DNA from: Opitutaceae bacterium
Lineage (GTDB): Bacteria > Verrucomicrobiota > Verrucomicrobiia > Opitutales > Opitutaceae
DNA: 64,000 bases
Direction of reading: 5' to 3'
Assembly (NCBI GenBank): GCA_016711225.1
Contig: JADJTK010000006.1
Span: 237,546 to 301,545, forward strand
The translations under genes were made by a program, and so were the position numbers. Numbering within the stretch: position 1 is the stretch's first letter; every line of letters begins with the position of its first letter. The notes beneath the pieces are model-generated. The model did not search any database. It was not told the DNA's origin and was given only the letters and a program-made list of their open reading frames with translations. Positions 24,411 through 32,060 of this stretch are shown here, in pieces.

Positions 24411-24605
24411 TCAGAGACCGTGCGGGAGCGCACGCATGAGCGCGGCCGCATGGCCGGGAGCCACGAGCTTGTCCTTGGAGGCGCGACGCTTCTGCTTCGA
24501 GCTCTTCGTGGCAAGCAAGTGACGGAAGCCCGGAGTGCGACGGAGCAGCTTTCCGCGGCCGGAAATCTTGAACCGCTTGGCGATGGACTTCTTGGTCTTC
24601 TGCAT
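24411..24605 (-). CDS. rpmI: 50S ribosomal protein bL35
   Basis: A 64-residue basic protein, MQKTKKSIAKRFKISGRGKL then RTPGFRHLLATKSSKQKRR, matching bL35. ATG 24605 gives the normal length; the frame happens to be open further upstream. It lies 84 bases upstream of rplT. The spacer contains a GGTTCCGGGTTCC-type 7-base repeat rather than an obvious L20 autoregulatory structure. Confidence 0.95.
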   Translation of the reverse strand: MQKTKKSIAKRFKISGRGKLLRRTPGFRHLLATKSSKQKRRASKDKLVAPGHAAALMRALPHGL

Positions 24606-24961
24606 GATGAGAGCTGGGCAGCCAAAGCAACGCCCCGCCTGAAAGCAAGGGGGAATTCTGCGAACGTGCCGCCAAGCCGTCCCCGGCCGAGACGGCTCGA
24701 AGTGGCGTCGACGCAAGGTCCGGCCCGACAACTGCCCTCGCCTGCCAAACGAATCTCCGGCTCGAGCAGAGCCTCGCCCTCCACGGCCTTCAGTTCTCAG
24801 CCTTCAGCCCTTCCCTGCTCGGCTCGAAGCCTCGGGCTCCCGTTCACCGGTCCCCGCCGCCCAACCCTTGGCTGCCCGCATTAAAGGGCGAGCGCCGTTG
24901 TACCGTCGACGGGATTTGCGCTCGCCGGCCACCCGGCCCGGCCCGACAACGCCCTCCCCTC
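24606..24961. other. Divergent intergenic region rpmI / MFS gene
   Basis: This 356-base gap holds no convincing gene. It contains a short 7-base periodic stretch near 24785-24810 (CAGTTCTCAGCCTTCAGCCC). It must contain the leftward promoter of rpmI-rplT and the rightward one for the transporter, but neither matches the consensus well enough to assign. Confidence 0.4.
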
Positions 24962-26293
24962 ATGCAACGTTTCCTCTCCACCGCCCGCACCATCCTCGCC
25001 CATCGCGGCTTCCTGGCGTTGCTGGGCTGCAACATCCTACTCGGCCTCGCCTACTCCTTCGTGGGCCCGTTCATGTCGATGTTCGGCACCCGCGAGGTGG
25101 GCATGAGCAACTTCGTCTTCGGCGTATTCATGACGATCACCTCCGTGGTCTCCATTGTGCTCAGTACCCTGCTGGCCCACTGGTCGGACACGCGCTTCTC
25201 TCGCCGCTCGATGCTGGTGTTGGGGGCGGTCTGCGGCACTGCCGGCTATGCCGCCTACGCGGTGGTCCGCGATGTGGTGTGGCTGACCGTCATCGGGTCG
25301 TTCGTACTTGGCATCTCCTCGATCACCTTCTCCCAACTCTTCGCCCATGCGCGCGAGATGCTCAGCCGTTCCGACGTGCCGGCCCGCGACACACCGCTCT
25401 ACATGAACGTCTTTCGGCTCTTCTTCGCCCTCTCCTGGACGATCGGGCCGGCCACCGCGGCCTGGGTGATGTCGCTCTACTCCTACGAGGGCACCTTTCT
25501 GGTCGCGGCGCTGGTGTTCTTCCTCTTCCTGCTGGCCGTGCTGCGCTACGTGCCGTACGCGGCCCCTTTTGTAGGTTCGAAGACCGCCAAGGCGATGCCG
25601 CTACGCCAAGCGCTGATGCGCCCGGTGGTCCTGGCCCACTTCATCGCCTTCGTGCTGGTCTTCACCGCCGGCACGATCTGCATGAGCAACCTTCCCCTGC
25701 TGGTGCTCAACACCCTCGCGGGCAACCAAGGCCATGTGGGCATCATCTACAGCGTGGCCCCGGTATTCGAGCTCCCGTTCATGTTCTTTTTCGGCATGCT
25801 CGCCACCAAGGGCGACCAAGCCCGGCTCATCCGTTTGGCCGTCATCCTCTCGGTGGTCTACTACGCGGGACTCTCCGTCGTCCAGGCGCCGTGGCACATC
25901 TACCCGCTGCAGGTCATCAGTGCGGCGATCGTCGCGGTGACCTCGGGCATCGCGATCACCTTCTTCCAGAATTTCCTGCCCGACCAGGTGGGCACCGCCA
26001 CAAATCTCTACTCCAACGCCATGCGCGTGGGCGGCACCGCCGGCTATCTGCTCTTCGGCTGGCTGGCCGAGACTTTTGGTTACCGCGCGGTCTTCGTCTT
26101 CTGCACGGCGATCTGCGCGGTGGCTTTCGCCATCCTCTATTTCTACCGGCGGGCAGGCACGTCGGCCCCGAGTCCGGCCCTAGGCCGAACCGCCCTTCGT
26201 GGCGCAGGCCTTCGCGCCAGCGGTCCGGTACCGCCCCCCCGCCGCCCCTGCACCTCCCTCGACTCATTCCTCGCCGGCGGCGATGCACCTTAA
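24962..26293 (+). CDS. MFS transporter, sugar-efflux (SetA/SetB)-like
   Basis: A 443-residue integral membrane protein with about 12 hydrophobic helices. It has the MFS loop 2-3 signature LAHWSDTRFSRRSMLVLGAV, and the sequence around helix 4-5 (FSQLFAHAREML, PLYMNVFRLFFALSWTIGP) is typical of the sugar efflux transporter branch. It would export sugars or similar small molecules by proton antiport across the inner membrane. The last ~45 residues are a Pro/Arg/Ser-rich tail unlike a membrane protein. It is transcribed towards the sensor kinase at 26327, with a 33-base gap. The substrate is inferred only from family resemblance. Confidence 0.75.
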   Translation: MQRFLSTARTILAHRGFLALLGCNILLGLAYSFVGPFMSMFGTREVGMSNFVFGVFMTITSVVSIVLSTLLAHWSDTRFSRRSMLVLGAVCGTAGYAAYAVVRDVVWLTVIGSFVLGISSITFSQLFAHAREMLSRSDVPARDTPLYMNVFRLFFALSWTIGPATAAWVMSLYSYEGTFLVAALVFFLFLLAVLRYVPYAAPFVGSKTAKAMPLRQALMRPVVLAHFIAFVLVFTAGTICMSNLPLLVLNTLAGNQGHVGIIYSVAPVFELPFMFFFGMLATKGDQARLIRLAVILSVVYYAGLSVVQAPWHIYPLQVISAAIVAVTSGIAITFFQNFLPDQVGTATNLYSNAMRVGGTAGYLLFGWLAETFGYRAVFVFCTAICAVAFAILYFYRRAGTSAPSPALGRTALRGAGLRASGPVPPPRRPCTSLDSFLAGGDAP

Positions 26294-26326
26294 CTCCCTC
26301 TCACTCCGACCGATACCTTCTCTGCG

Positions 26327-27445
26327 ATGTCCGCCCCTCGGCCCGCCTCCGCCTCTTCCGTCTCCCTGCCTCCCGAGCTGCAGGCGGCCTTGCCATTGCT
26401 CGACACCTTGCACGAGCACTACCTCATCGCCGATTCCGACCGGCGCATCCTCTACGCCAATCAGACCTTCGCCCAGGCCTGCGGAGTCTCCTCTGGGGCT
26501 GAACTCGCCGGCCGCCGCTTCGGCGAAGCCGTGCGCTGTGTCCACGCCACGGAGGCGCCCGGCGGCTGCGGCTCCACTCCCGCCTGTCAGCTCTGCGGAG
26601 GGTTGCGCAGCCAACAAGCCGCCCTCGCCGGCGAGCCCGCCTACGACGAGTGCCACGTGTTGCGCGCCGACGGCCATGCCCTCGACCTGCGGCTGCGCGC
26701 CAGCCCTTGGCAGGTCGGAGCCCACCACCTGATCCTGCTTTCCGCCCTCGACACCGCTCCCGAACAACGGCGCCGCGCCATGGAACGCCTGTTCTTCCAC
26801 GATGTGCGTAACACCACCGGCGGCATCGTTGGCTTCTCCGAGTTTCTCGCCCAAGAGGAGAATGCCAGCGCCGATCCCGAGCGTCGCACTCTGGCCGAGA
26901 CCGTCGCTCGCCTCGCCCGCCGCCTGCTCGACGAAATCGACGCGCAGGCCTGTCTCAGCGCCGCCGAGTCGGGCGAGCTCCAGGCCCACGCCCAGCTCTG
27001 CGAACCGGGCACCTTTCTCGAGATCATGCGCGATCTCTACCTCCACCACCCCTCCGCCCAAGGTCGTACGCTGCAGCTCAGTCCGGATCCCACGATGCCG
27101 ACCTTGCAGACCGATGGCGTGCTGCTCTCCCGGGTCGTCGGCAATCTCCTCAAAAACGCGCTCGAAGCTTCCCGCCCCGGCGAGACCGTCACCCTCGGCT
27201 GCCGGCAATTGGACCACACTTCGGAGTTCTTCGTGCACAACCCCGGCGAAATCCCTCCGGCGGTGCAGCTTCAAATCTTCCAACGCTCCTTCTCGACCAA
27301 GGGCCCCAGCCGCGGGCTGGGGGCCTACGGGGCCCACCTCATCGGCGAGGGTGTGCTCGGCGGCCGCGTCGGCTTCTCCTCGAGCGCCTCCGATGGCACC
27401 GCGTTTTGGATTCGCCTGCCCTCCGAGGCGCCCGCTGCCACCTGA
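26327..27445 (+). CDS. PAS sensor histidine kinase with four-cysteine motif
   Basis: A 372-residue soluble kinase. The N-terminal PAS domain (about 25-140) contains C71-V-H-A-T-E-A-P-G-G-C81 followed by C87-x-x-C90, a pattern able to bind a metal or Fe-S cluster or sense redox. A dimerisation/phosphoacceptor helix has His158 in LFFHDVRNTTGG. The C-terminal ATPase has N-box LLKNALEAS and G-box STKGPSRGLGAYGAHL. No receiver is attached, so the partner regulator is elsewhere. Its position between a transporter and the exported DUF362/polyferredoxin pair suggests a redox-related signal, but this is inference. Confidence 0.85.
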   Translation: MSAPRPASASSVSLPPELQAALPLLDTLHEHYLIADSDRRILYANQTFAQACGVSSGAELAGRRFGEAVRCVHATEAPGGCGSTPACQLCGGLRSQQAALAGEPAYDECHVLRADGHALDLRLRASPWQVGAHHLILLSALDTAPEQRRRAMERLFFHDVRNTTGGIVGFSEFLAQEENASADPERRTLAETVARLARRLLDEIDAQACLSAAESGELQAHAQLCEPGTFLEIMRDLYLHHPSAQGRTLQLSPDPTMPTLQTDGVLLSRVVGNLLKNALEASRPGETVTLGCRQLDHTSEFFVHNPGEIPPAVQLQIFQRSFSTKGPSRGLGAYGAHLIGEGVLGGRVGFSSSASDGTAFWIRLPSEAPAAT

Positions 27446-27618
27446 GCCGGGCCGGCCCCATGCAATAACCGACCGTATCCGCCCTCTCTGGCGGCCGGTC
27501 AATTTATGCCCCATTTTCGCCAAACCATGCGGCGTGCGCCACCCGCCGGCGGGATAGACTCTCCAACCTGCGGAACACCCGCTCCCCTCCACCCGTTCCA
27601 CCAGTTGCTACCCTCGCC

Positions 27619-28560
27619 ATGAAGAACCGTCGCGATTTCCTCAAAGCCGGCCTCGCCCTCGGCGCCACCATCCCGCTGCTCGACCTTGGCGTCTTTGCCG
27701 CTGAACCCTCCGTGACCGTCACCGAAGGGGCCGCCAACGCCGCTGGCCCGCGCCCCATCCTGGTGTCCGCCCGCGATGGCGACCGAGTCGCCATGCTCGA
27801 TCAGGCCCTCGCCGCCCTCGGAGGCATCGGCGCCTTCGTGAAAGCCGGCCAAACCGTCCTCATCAAACCAAACATCGGTTGGGACGCCGCGCCCGAACGC
27901 GGTGCCAACACCCATCCCTCCATCGTCGGCCGGCTCGTCGAACTCTGTCTAGGCGCCGGCGCCAAGTCGGTAAGCATCTTCGACAACACCTGCGATCAAT
28001 GGCAGCGCACCTATGAGAACAGCGGCATCGAAAAGGCCGCGCGCGACGCCGGCGCCAAGATCATCAACGGCAAGGACGAATCCCTTTACCGCGAGACCGC
28101 CATCCCCGGCGGGGTGAAACTCAAGAGCGCCAAGGTCCACGGCCTGGTGCTCGACAGCGACGTCTTCATCAACGTGCCCGTCCTCAAGCACCACGGCGGC
28201 GCACAGATGACCTCCGCCATGAAGAACCTCATGGGCTGCGTGTGGGACCGCGGTGTCTACCACAACGTCGACCTCCAGCAGACCATCGCCGACTTCCTCA
28301 CCCTGCGGAAACCCGACCTCAACATCCTCGACGCCTACCACCCCATGGTGCGCAACGGCCCGCGCGGCAAATCCGTCGAGGACTGCGTCGAGATGCGCCG
28401 GCTCTTCGTCTCCACCGATCCTGTCCTCATCGATACGGCCGCCGCAATGCTCCTGAGCTACACCACCGACAAGGTCAGCCACATCAAGATCGCCGCCAGC
28501 ATGAAGCTCGGCTCGATGGATATCGCCGCCGCCGACGTGCGCCGCATCAAGCTCTCCTAA
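27619..28560 (+). CDS. Tat-exported DUF362 protein
   Basis: A 313-residue protein with a twin-arginine signal (MKNRRDFLKAGLALGATIPL). The DUF362 body shows VLIKPNIGWDAAPERGANTH, a helix ELCLGAGAKSVSIFDNT, the segment VFINVPVLKHHGGAQMTSAM then KNLMGCVWDRG, and STDPVLIDTAAAMLLSY. The family's reaction is not established. Members are commonly found with ferredoxins, and the Tat signal implies folding, perhaps with a cofactor, before export. The next gene encodes a membrane polyferredoxin, supporting an electron-transfer partnership at the outer face of the membrane. Confidence 0.88.
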   Translation: MKNRRDFLKAGLALGATIPLLDLGVFAAEPSVTVTEGAANAAGPRPILVSARDGDRVAMLDQALAALGGIGAFVKAGQTVLIKPNIGWDAAPERGANTHPSIVGRLVELCLGAGAKSVSIFDNTCDQWQRTYENSGIEKAARDAGAKIINGKDESLYRETAIPGGVKLKSAKVHGLVLDSDVFINVPVLKHHGGAQMTSAMKNLMGCVWDRGVYHNVDLQQTIADFLTLRKPDLNILDAYHPMVRNGPRGKSVEDCVEMRRLFVSTDPVLIDTAAAMLLSYTTDKVSHIKIAASMKLGSMDIAAADVRRIKLS

Positions 28561-28592
28561 TCAGCGCCCGCAACGCGCTCATCCCCCTCCCT

Positions 28593-28703
28593 GTCGCTGG
28601 ACGGCGCAGCCGTACAGGCTGTAACTGGACGGTTCAGCCACTCCCCCTGTAGCTGGACGGCGCAGCCGTACATACCGTAGCTGGATGACGAAACCGTTCA
28701 GCC
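28593..28703. repeat. Cluster of module-B palindromic repeats
   Basis: Copies of the B palindrome at 28593-28619 (GTCGCTGGACGGC-GCA-GCCGT), 28621-28640 (degenerate), 28649-28674 (GTAGCTGGACGGC-GCA-GCCGT) and 28678-28703 (GTAGCTGGATGACGAAACCG). They belong to the same family as 10358, 10934 and 11404. They fill the space between the DUF362 gene and the polyferredoxin gene and include a spurious in-frame ATG at 28685. Confidence 0.82.
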
Positions 28704-28747
28704 CGCCGCCGTTCAGCTTCCAGCCCCCTCGCCCCCTCCTCCGGATC

Positions 28748-30496
28748 ATGCGCCGTCACTGGTTGAAATACATCCGCGCGGCCCTCGCCGTCGCGGTCCT
28801 AGCGACGGCGTTGGCAGCCTTCGTCGACTTCCGCGGCCTGGTGCCCGCACCGCTCGCTCACGCCCTCGCCGCGGTGCAGTTTGTGCCTGCGGCGGTCGCG
28901 TTGGCCACTGGCGCGTCGCTGACCGTCGCCGCCGTTGCCATTGTGGTGGCAACCCTCGCTTTCGGCCGCGTCTATTGCTCGGTGCTTTGTCCGCTGGGCT
29001 TGCTGCAGGACGCCGTCGCCCGCCTCGCCGGCTGGGTGCGCCGCAGGCCGCTCCTGTTGCGCCACGCCCGCCCGGCTACCTGGGTGCGCCAGGGCTTCCT
29101 CTGGGCCACCGTCGCCGGCATCGCCGCCGGCTGGGCCGGCCTCACCCTGGCATTGATCGATCCCTACAGCATCTTCGGCCGTTTCGGCTCGATGCTGTTC
29201 CGGCCCGTGGTCACCGTCGTGAACAACTGGTTCGTCGGTCCGGTCAATGCCGCCGGCAGCGACCTCCTCTACCGCGTGCTGCCCCAGTGGGCCGCCGTCG
29301 GGGCCCTCGCCCTGCCCGCCGCGGTGGCGTTGCTCATCGCTGTGCTCGCGGCCCGCCGCGGGCGCCTTTATTGCAACACCGTCTGCCCAGTCGGCACCCT
29401 GCTCGGACTGTTTTCCGGAATCGGTGCATGGCGCCTTGAGATCGACCAGGACCGTTGCCGCAAATGCGGCGACTGCCTGCGGGTGTGCAAGGCCCAGTGC
29501 ATCGACCTGCGCACGGGCACAATCGACAGCTCCCGCTGTGTGGCCTGCTACAACTGCATCAGCGCCTGCGACGAGCTCGGCATCCACCACCGGTTCAAGT
29601 GGACGCGAGCGACCGCGAAACCGGCAAGTGGAGACCCAGAGCAGCCAAACCAGCACAAGCCCGCCGCCCCCCCGGCCGCGAAAGCCGTCGCGCTCCTCGG
29701 CGAGGCGCCGGCAATATCCGGGACGTCGCTCCGCCCCGAAACTCGAAACCCGAAACCCGAAACCGCGCCGCGCGGCGGCGACTCCTCCCGCCGTGCCTTC
29801 ATCACGAGCACGACAGCCGCCCTCACCGCCGCCTCCGGCGTGGGCGCCCTCCTGATCGCCCAGATCGCCCCGAAAGGCGCCGCAGACGAGTCGCTCGTCG
29901 ACGACAGCCAGCCCCCCGAGCCGCCGTCCCCCTACGGGCGCGGCACGATCAGCCCGCCCGGTTCCGCCGGCATAGCCCGCTTCCTCGACCGCTGCACCGC
30001 CTGCCAGCTCTGCGTGAGCGCCTGCCCCACCCACGTGCTCCAGCCCGCGTTCCTCGAATACGGCTGGGCCGGCATCATGAAACCGCGCCTGGATTTCAAC
30101 CAGTCGTTCTGCAACTTCGAGTGCACCCGTTGCGCCGACGTCTGCCCCGATGGAGCCATTCTCCCATTGCCCCTGGCCGACAAGAAGCTCACCCGGCTGG
30201 GCATCGCCCATATCGACTACAACCTGTGCATCGTGAAGGCCAACGGCACCGACTGCGCCGCCTGTTCCGAGCACTGCCCCACGCAGGCCGTCAACACCAC
30301 GCCCTACGGCAACAATCTCCGCCTGCCCGGCATGCACCCCGAGTTGTGCATCGGCTGCGGGGCCTGCGAATACGCCTGCCCCGTACGCCCCACCCGCGCG
30401 ATCACCATCCACGCCCACGCCGTCCACAGCCGCGCCGAGAGCAAGGTCGAAGCTCCGGCCACCGCGCCCAACTCCGGCGACGAGTTCCCGTTCTGA
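28748..30496 (+). CDS. Membrane polyferredoxin: NapH-like part fused to NapG-like ferredoxin part
   Basis: About 582 residues from MRRHWLKYIRAALAVAVLAT. The N-terminal half has five or six membrane helices with two cysteine motifs (YCSVLCPLG and YCNTVCPVG) and then two 4Fe-4S motifs (CRKCGDCLRVCKAQC, CVACYNCISAC), as in NapH. A low-complexity linker leads to an internal twin-arginine-like stretch (SSRRAFITSTTAALTAASG). A four-cluster ferredoxin region follows (CTACQLCVSACP, CNFECTRCADVCP, CAACSEHCP, CIGCGACEYACP), as in NapG. It would move electrons between the quinone pool and an external acceptor. The start at 28748 is preferred because an earlier ATG lies in a palindromic repeat. The linker DNA carries a 7-base repeat. 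Confidence 0.85.
   Translation: MRRHWLKYIRAALAVAVLATALAAFVDFRGLVPAPLAHALAAVQFVPAAVALATGASLTVAAVAIVVATLAFGRVYCSVLCPLGLLQDAVARLAGWVRRRPLLLRHARPATWVRQGFLWATVAGIAAGWAGLTLALIDPYSIFGRFGSMLFRPVVTVVNNWFVGPVNAAGSDLLYRVLPQWAAVGALALPAAVALLIAVLAARRGRLYCNTVCPVGTLLGLFSGIGAWRLEIDQDRCRKCGDCLRVCKAQCIDLRTGTIDSSRCVACYNCISACDELGIHHRFKWTRATAKPASGDPEQPNQHKPAAPPAAKAVALLGEAPAISGTSLRPETRNPKPETAPRGGDSSRRAFITSTTAALTAASGVGALLIAQIAPKGAADESLVDDSQPPEPPSPYGRGTISPPGSAGIARFLDRCTACQLCVSACPTHVLQPAFLEYGWAGIMKPRLDFNQSFCNFECTRCADVCPDGAILPLPLADKKLTRLGIAHIDYNLCIVKANGTDCAACSEHCPTQAVNTTPYGNNLRLPGMHPELCIGCGACEYACPVRPTRAITIHAHAVHSRAESKVEAPATAPNSGDEFPF
29736..29763. repeat. Heptanucleotide repeat in coding linker
   Basis: Period-7 sequence CGAAACT-CGAAACC-CGAAACC-CGAAACC, translated as PETRNPKPET. 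It lies exactly between the NapH-like and NapG-like halves of the polyferredoxin. Confidence 0.8.
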
Positions 30497-30550
30497 TTCG
30501 GCTCAACCGGCAGTCGACTCCGCGCGCCCGCCGCGCCACCCTCCGGACCG

Positions 30551-31549
30551 ATGCTCGCCTCCCTTGTTGCCCGCGACTGCTGCGCCTGGCCGGTGCTCAC
30601 CCGTTGGCCCGATGGCACCCTCGGGCTCGTCCACTTCGACTGCGCCACCCACGGACGCACCGAGGGCAACCTCGCGGCATTGGTCAGCCATGACGCTGGC
30701 GCCACCTGGGCCGGGGCCGGGCTGGCCGCGCCGCACGAACCGGCCTCCAACCGCATGCATCTCGCCACCGGCCTCGACCACGCCGGCCGCTGGCTGGTGC
30801 TCTCGACCGGATTCCACTTCGTCGGCGAAGAGTGGGCGGGGCTAACGCCCCTGTGGCTCTCCGTCGCTGCAGCGCCGGGACAGCCTTGGACGGTACACCG
30901 GCAGATTTCGATCGCGGTGCCCTCCCCGGCGTTGATCCCCCACGGCCGCATCGCCGCCCTGCCCGACGGCCGGCTCGCAGCGACCTTCTATCTTTCCGAA
31001 GGCCGCGAGCGCCCCAGCCGCGCCTGGCTGGCCTTCAGTCGCGACGATGGCCAAACTTGGGGCGAAGCGGTCGAACTCGGCGAAGGCGACGCCAACGAGG
31101 TCGTATTCCTGCCCCGCCCCAACGCCGACTGGCTCGCTGTCGTGCGCACGCATCGTGATTACCACCTCAAGCTCCTGCGCTCGCCGGACGCCGGTGCGAC
31201 CTGGCCGGCCCCGGCCGACCTCACCCTACCAATGCAGCACCCGGGCGACCTCACCGAACTCGGCGACGGCCGCATCCTGCTCACCTACGGAATTCGCAAC
31301 CGCGGGTTGATGGCCCTCGGCGCACGCCTGAGCCGCGACGGCGGAGCCAATTGGGGGGCGCCAGCGGTGATTTTCCAATTCGGTGAGGCCCTCGACTGCG
31401 GTTATCCCTCCACCGTCGTTTGCGCCGACGGCGGGCTGCTCACGGCGGCCTACTCCGACTGCTCACCTCTGCACCAAGGCTACCATCTGTTGACCGTGCG
31501 GTGGTCGCTGGACGAGTTCTTCGGCCCGCGCAAGGCGTCCGGCGTGTGA
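30551..31549 (+). CDS. Sialidase-superfamily (BNR/Asp-box) protein
   Basis: A 332-residue protein without a signal peptide. It contains four Asp-box motifs (SHDAGATW, SRDDGQTW, SPDAGATW, SRDGGANW), the turns that link blades of a six-bladed sialidase-type propeller. A conserved EVVFLPRPNADWLAVVRTH strand follows the second box. Related proteins hydrolyse or bind sialic acid or other glycans. The arginine triad and catalytic Tyr cannot be assigned by eye, so activity is uncertain. It begins 54 bases after the polyferredoxin gene, possibly cotranscribed, although the functional link is unclear. Confidence 0.8.
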   Translation: MLASLVARDCCAWPVLTRWPDGTLGLVHFDCATHGRTEGNLAALVSHDAGATWAGAGLAAPHEPASNRMHLATGLDHAGRWLVLSTGFHFVGEEWAGLTPLWLSVAAAPGQPWTVHRQISIAVPSPALIPHGRIAALPDGRLAATFYLSEGRERPSRAWLAFSRDDGQTWGEAVELGEGDANEVVFLPRPNADWLAVVRTHRDYHLKLLRSPDAGATWPAPADLTLPMQHPGDLTELGDGRILLTYGIRNRGLMALGARLSRDGGANWGAPAVIFQFGEALDCGYPSTVVCADGGLLTAAYSDCSPLHQGYHLLTVRWSLDEFFGPRKASGV

Positions 31550-32060
31550 CGCCAAGGTGCCGTTCAGCTCCGCGAGTGCAGCACCGCTGAACGTGCGGCA
31601 GTCACCCGCGACACGCTGCGGGCGCAAACCAAACTTCGTGCGGCCGGCTGGCGGAATCAGCCGTTTCGGCAATTTCCCTCGCCGCGGCCAAGATCCCGGT
31701 ACTAGCTGAACAAGACGCGACGGCGTCCCTGCCTCTGCTGCCCCCCACATTGGTAGCATGAAACGGGGAACGCCGTCGCGCTGATTGTCAGTCCCATCCG
31801 GGAACCAGCCTGCCCCGGAGGAAATCGGTCGCACCACAGCAACCGGCTTCCGGGCAACGATCTCCCTCCAAGGATTTCCCAGCATGACCACCCGCGCGAC
31901 GCCCGGTAATCAACGGGTTCGCTTTCGGATGATTTGAACTGGAAGTGATCGCTGCCACGGCCGCAGACAATGTGCGGCCAACGCTACTCATCCACCGGCC
32001 CAACTACCATTGTTCAGTGAGGCGCTTGCCATTTATCTGGTAAATGATGAGCCTTGACCC
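31550..32060. other. Intergenic region with a spaced inverted repeat
   Basis: No supported gene in 511 bases. An 11-bp perfect inverted repeat, CGCGACGGCGT (31717-31727) and ACGCCGTCGCG (31771-31781), is separated by 43 bases. A smaller palindrome, ATTTATCTGGTAAAT, sits at about 32032-32046, just upstream of the next gene. Confidence 0.5.

Noticed and set aside
28685..28747. Upstream ATG as start of the polyferredoxin
   Set aside because: It lies inside a palindromic repeat and would add a Pro/Phe-rich segment absent from the family; the ATG at 28748 starts the first membrane helix.
31463..31891. 142-codon minus-strand frame overlapping the sialidase 3' end
   Set aside because: Composition is unlike neighbouring proteins, no motif is present, and it runs antisense into a supported gene.
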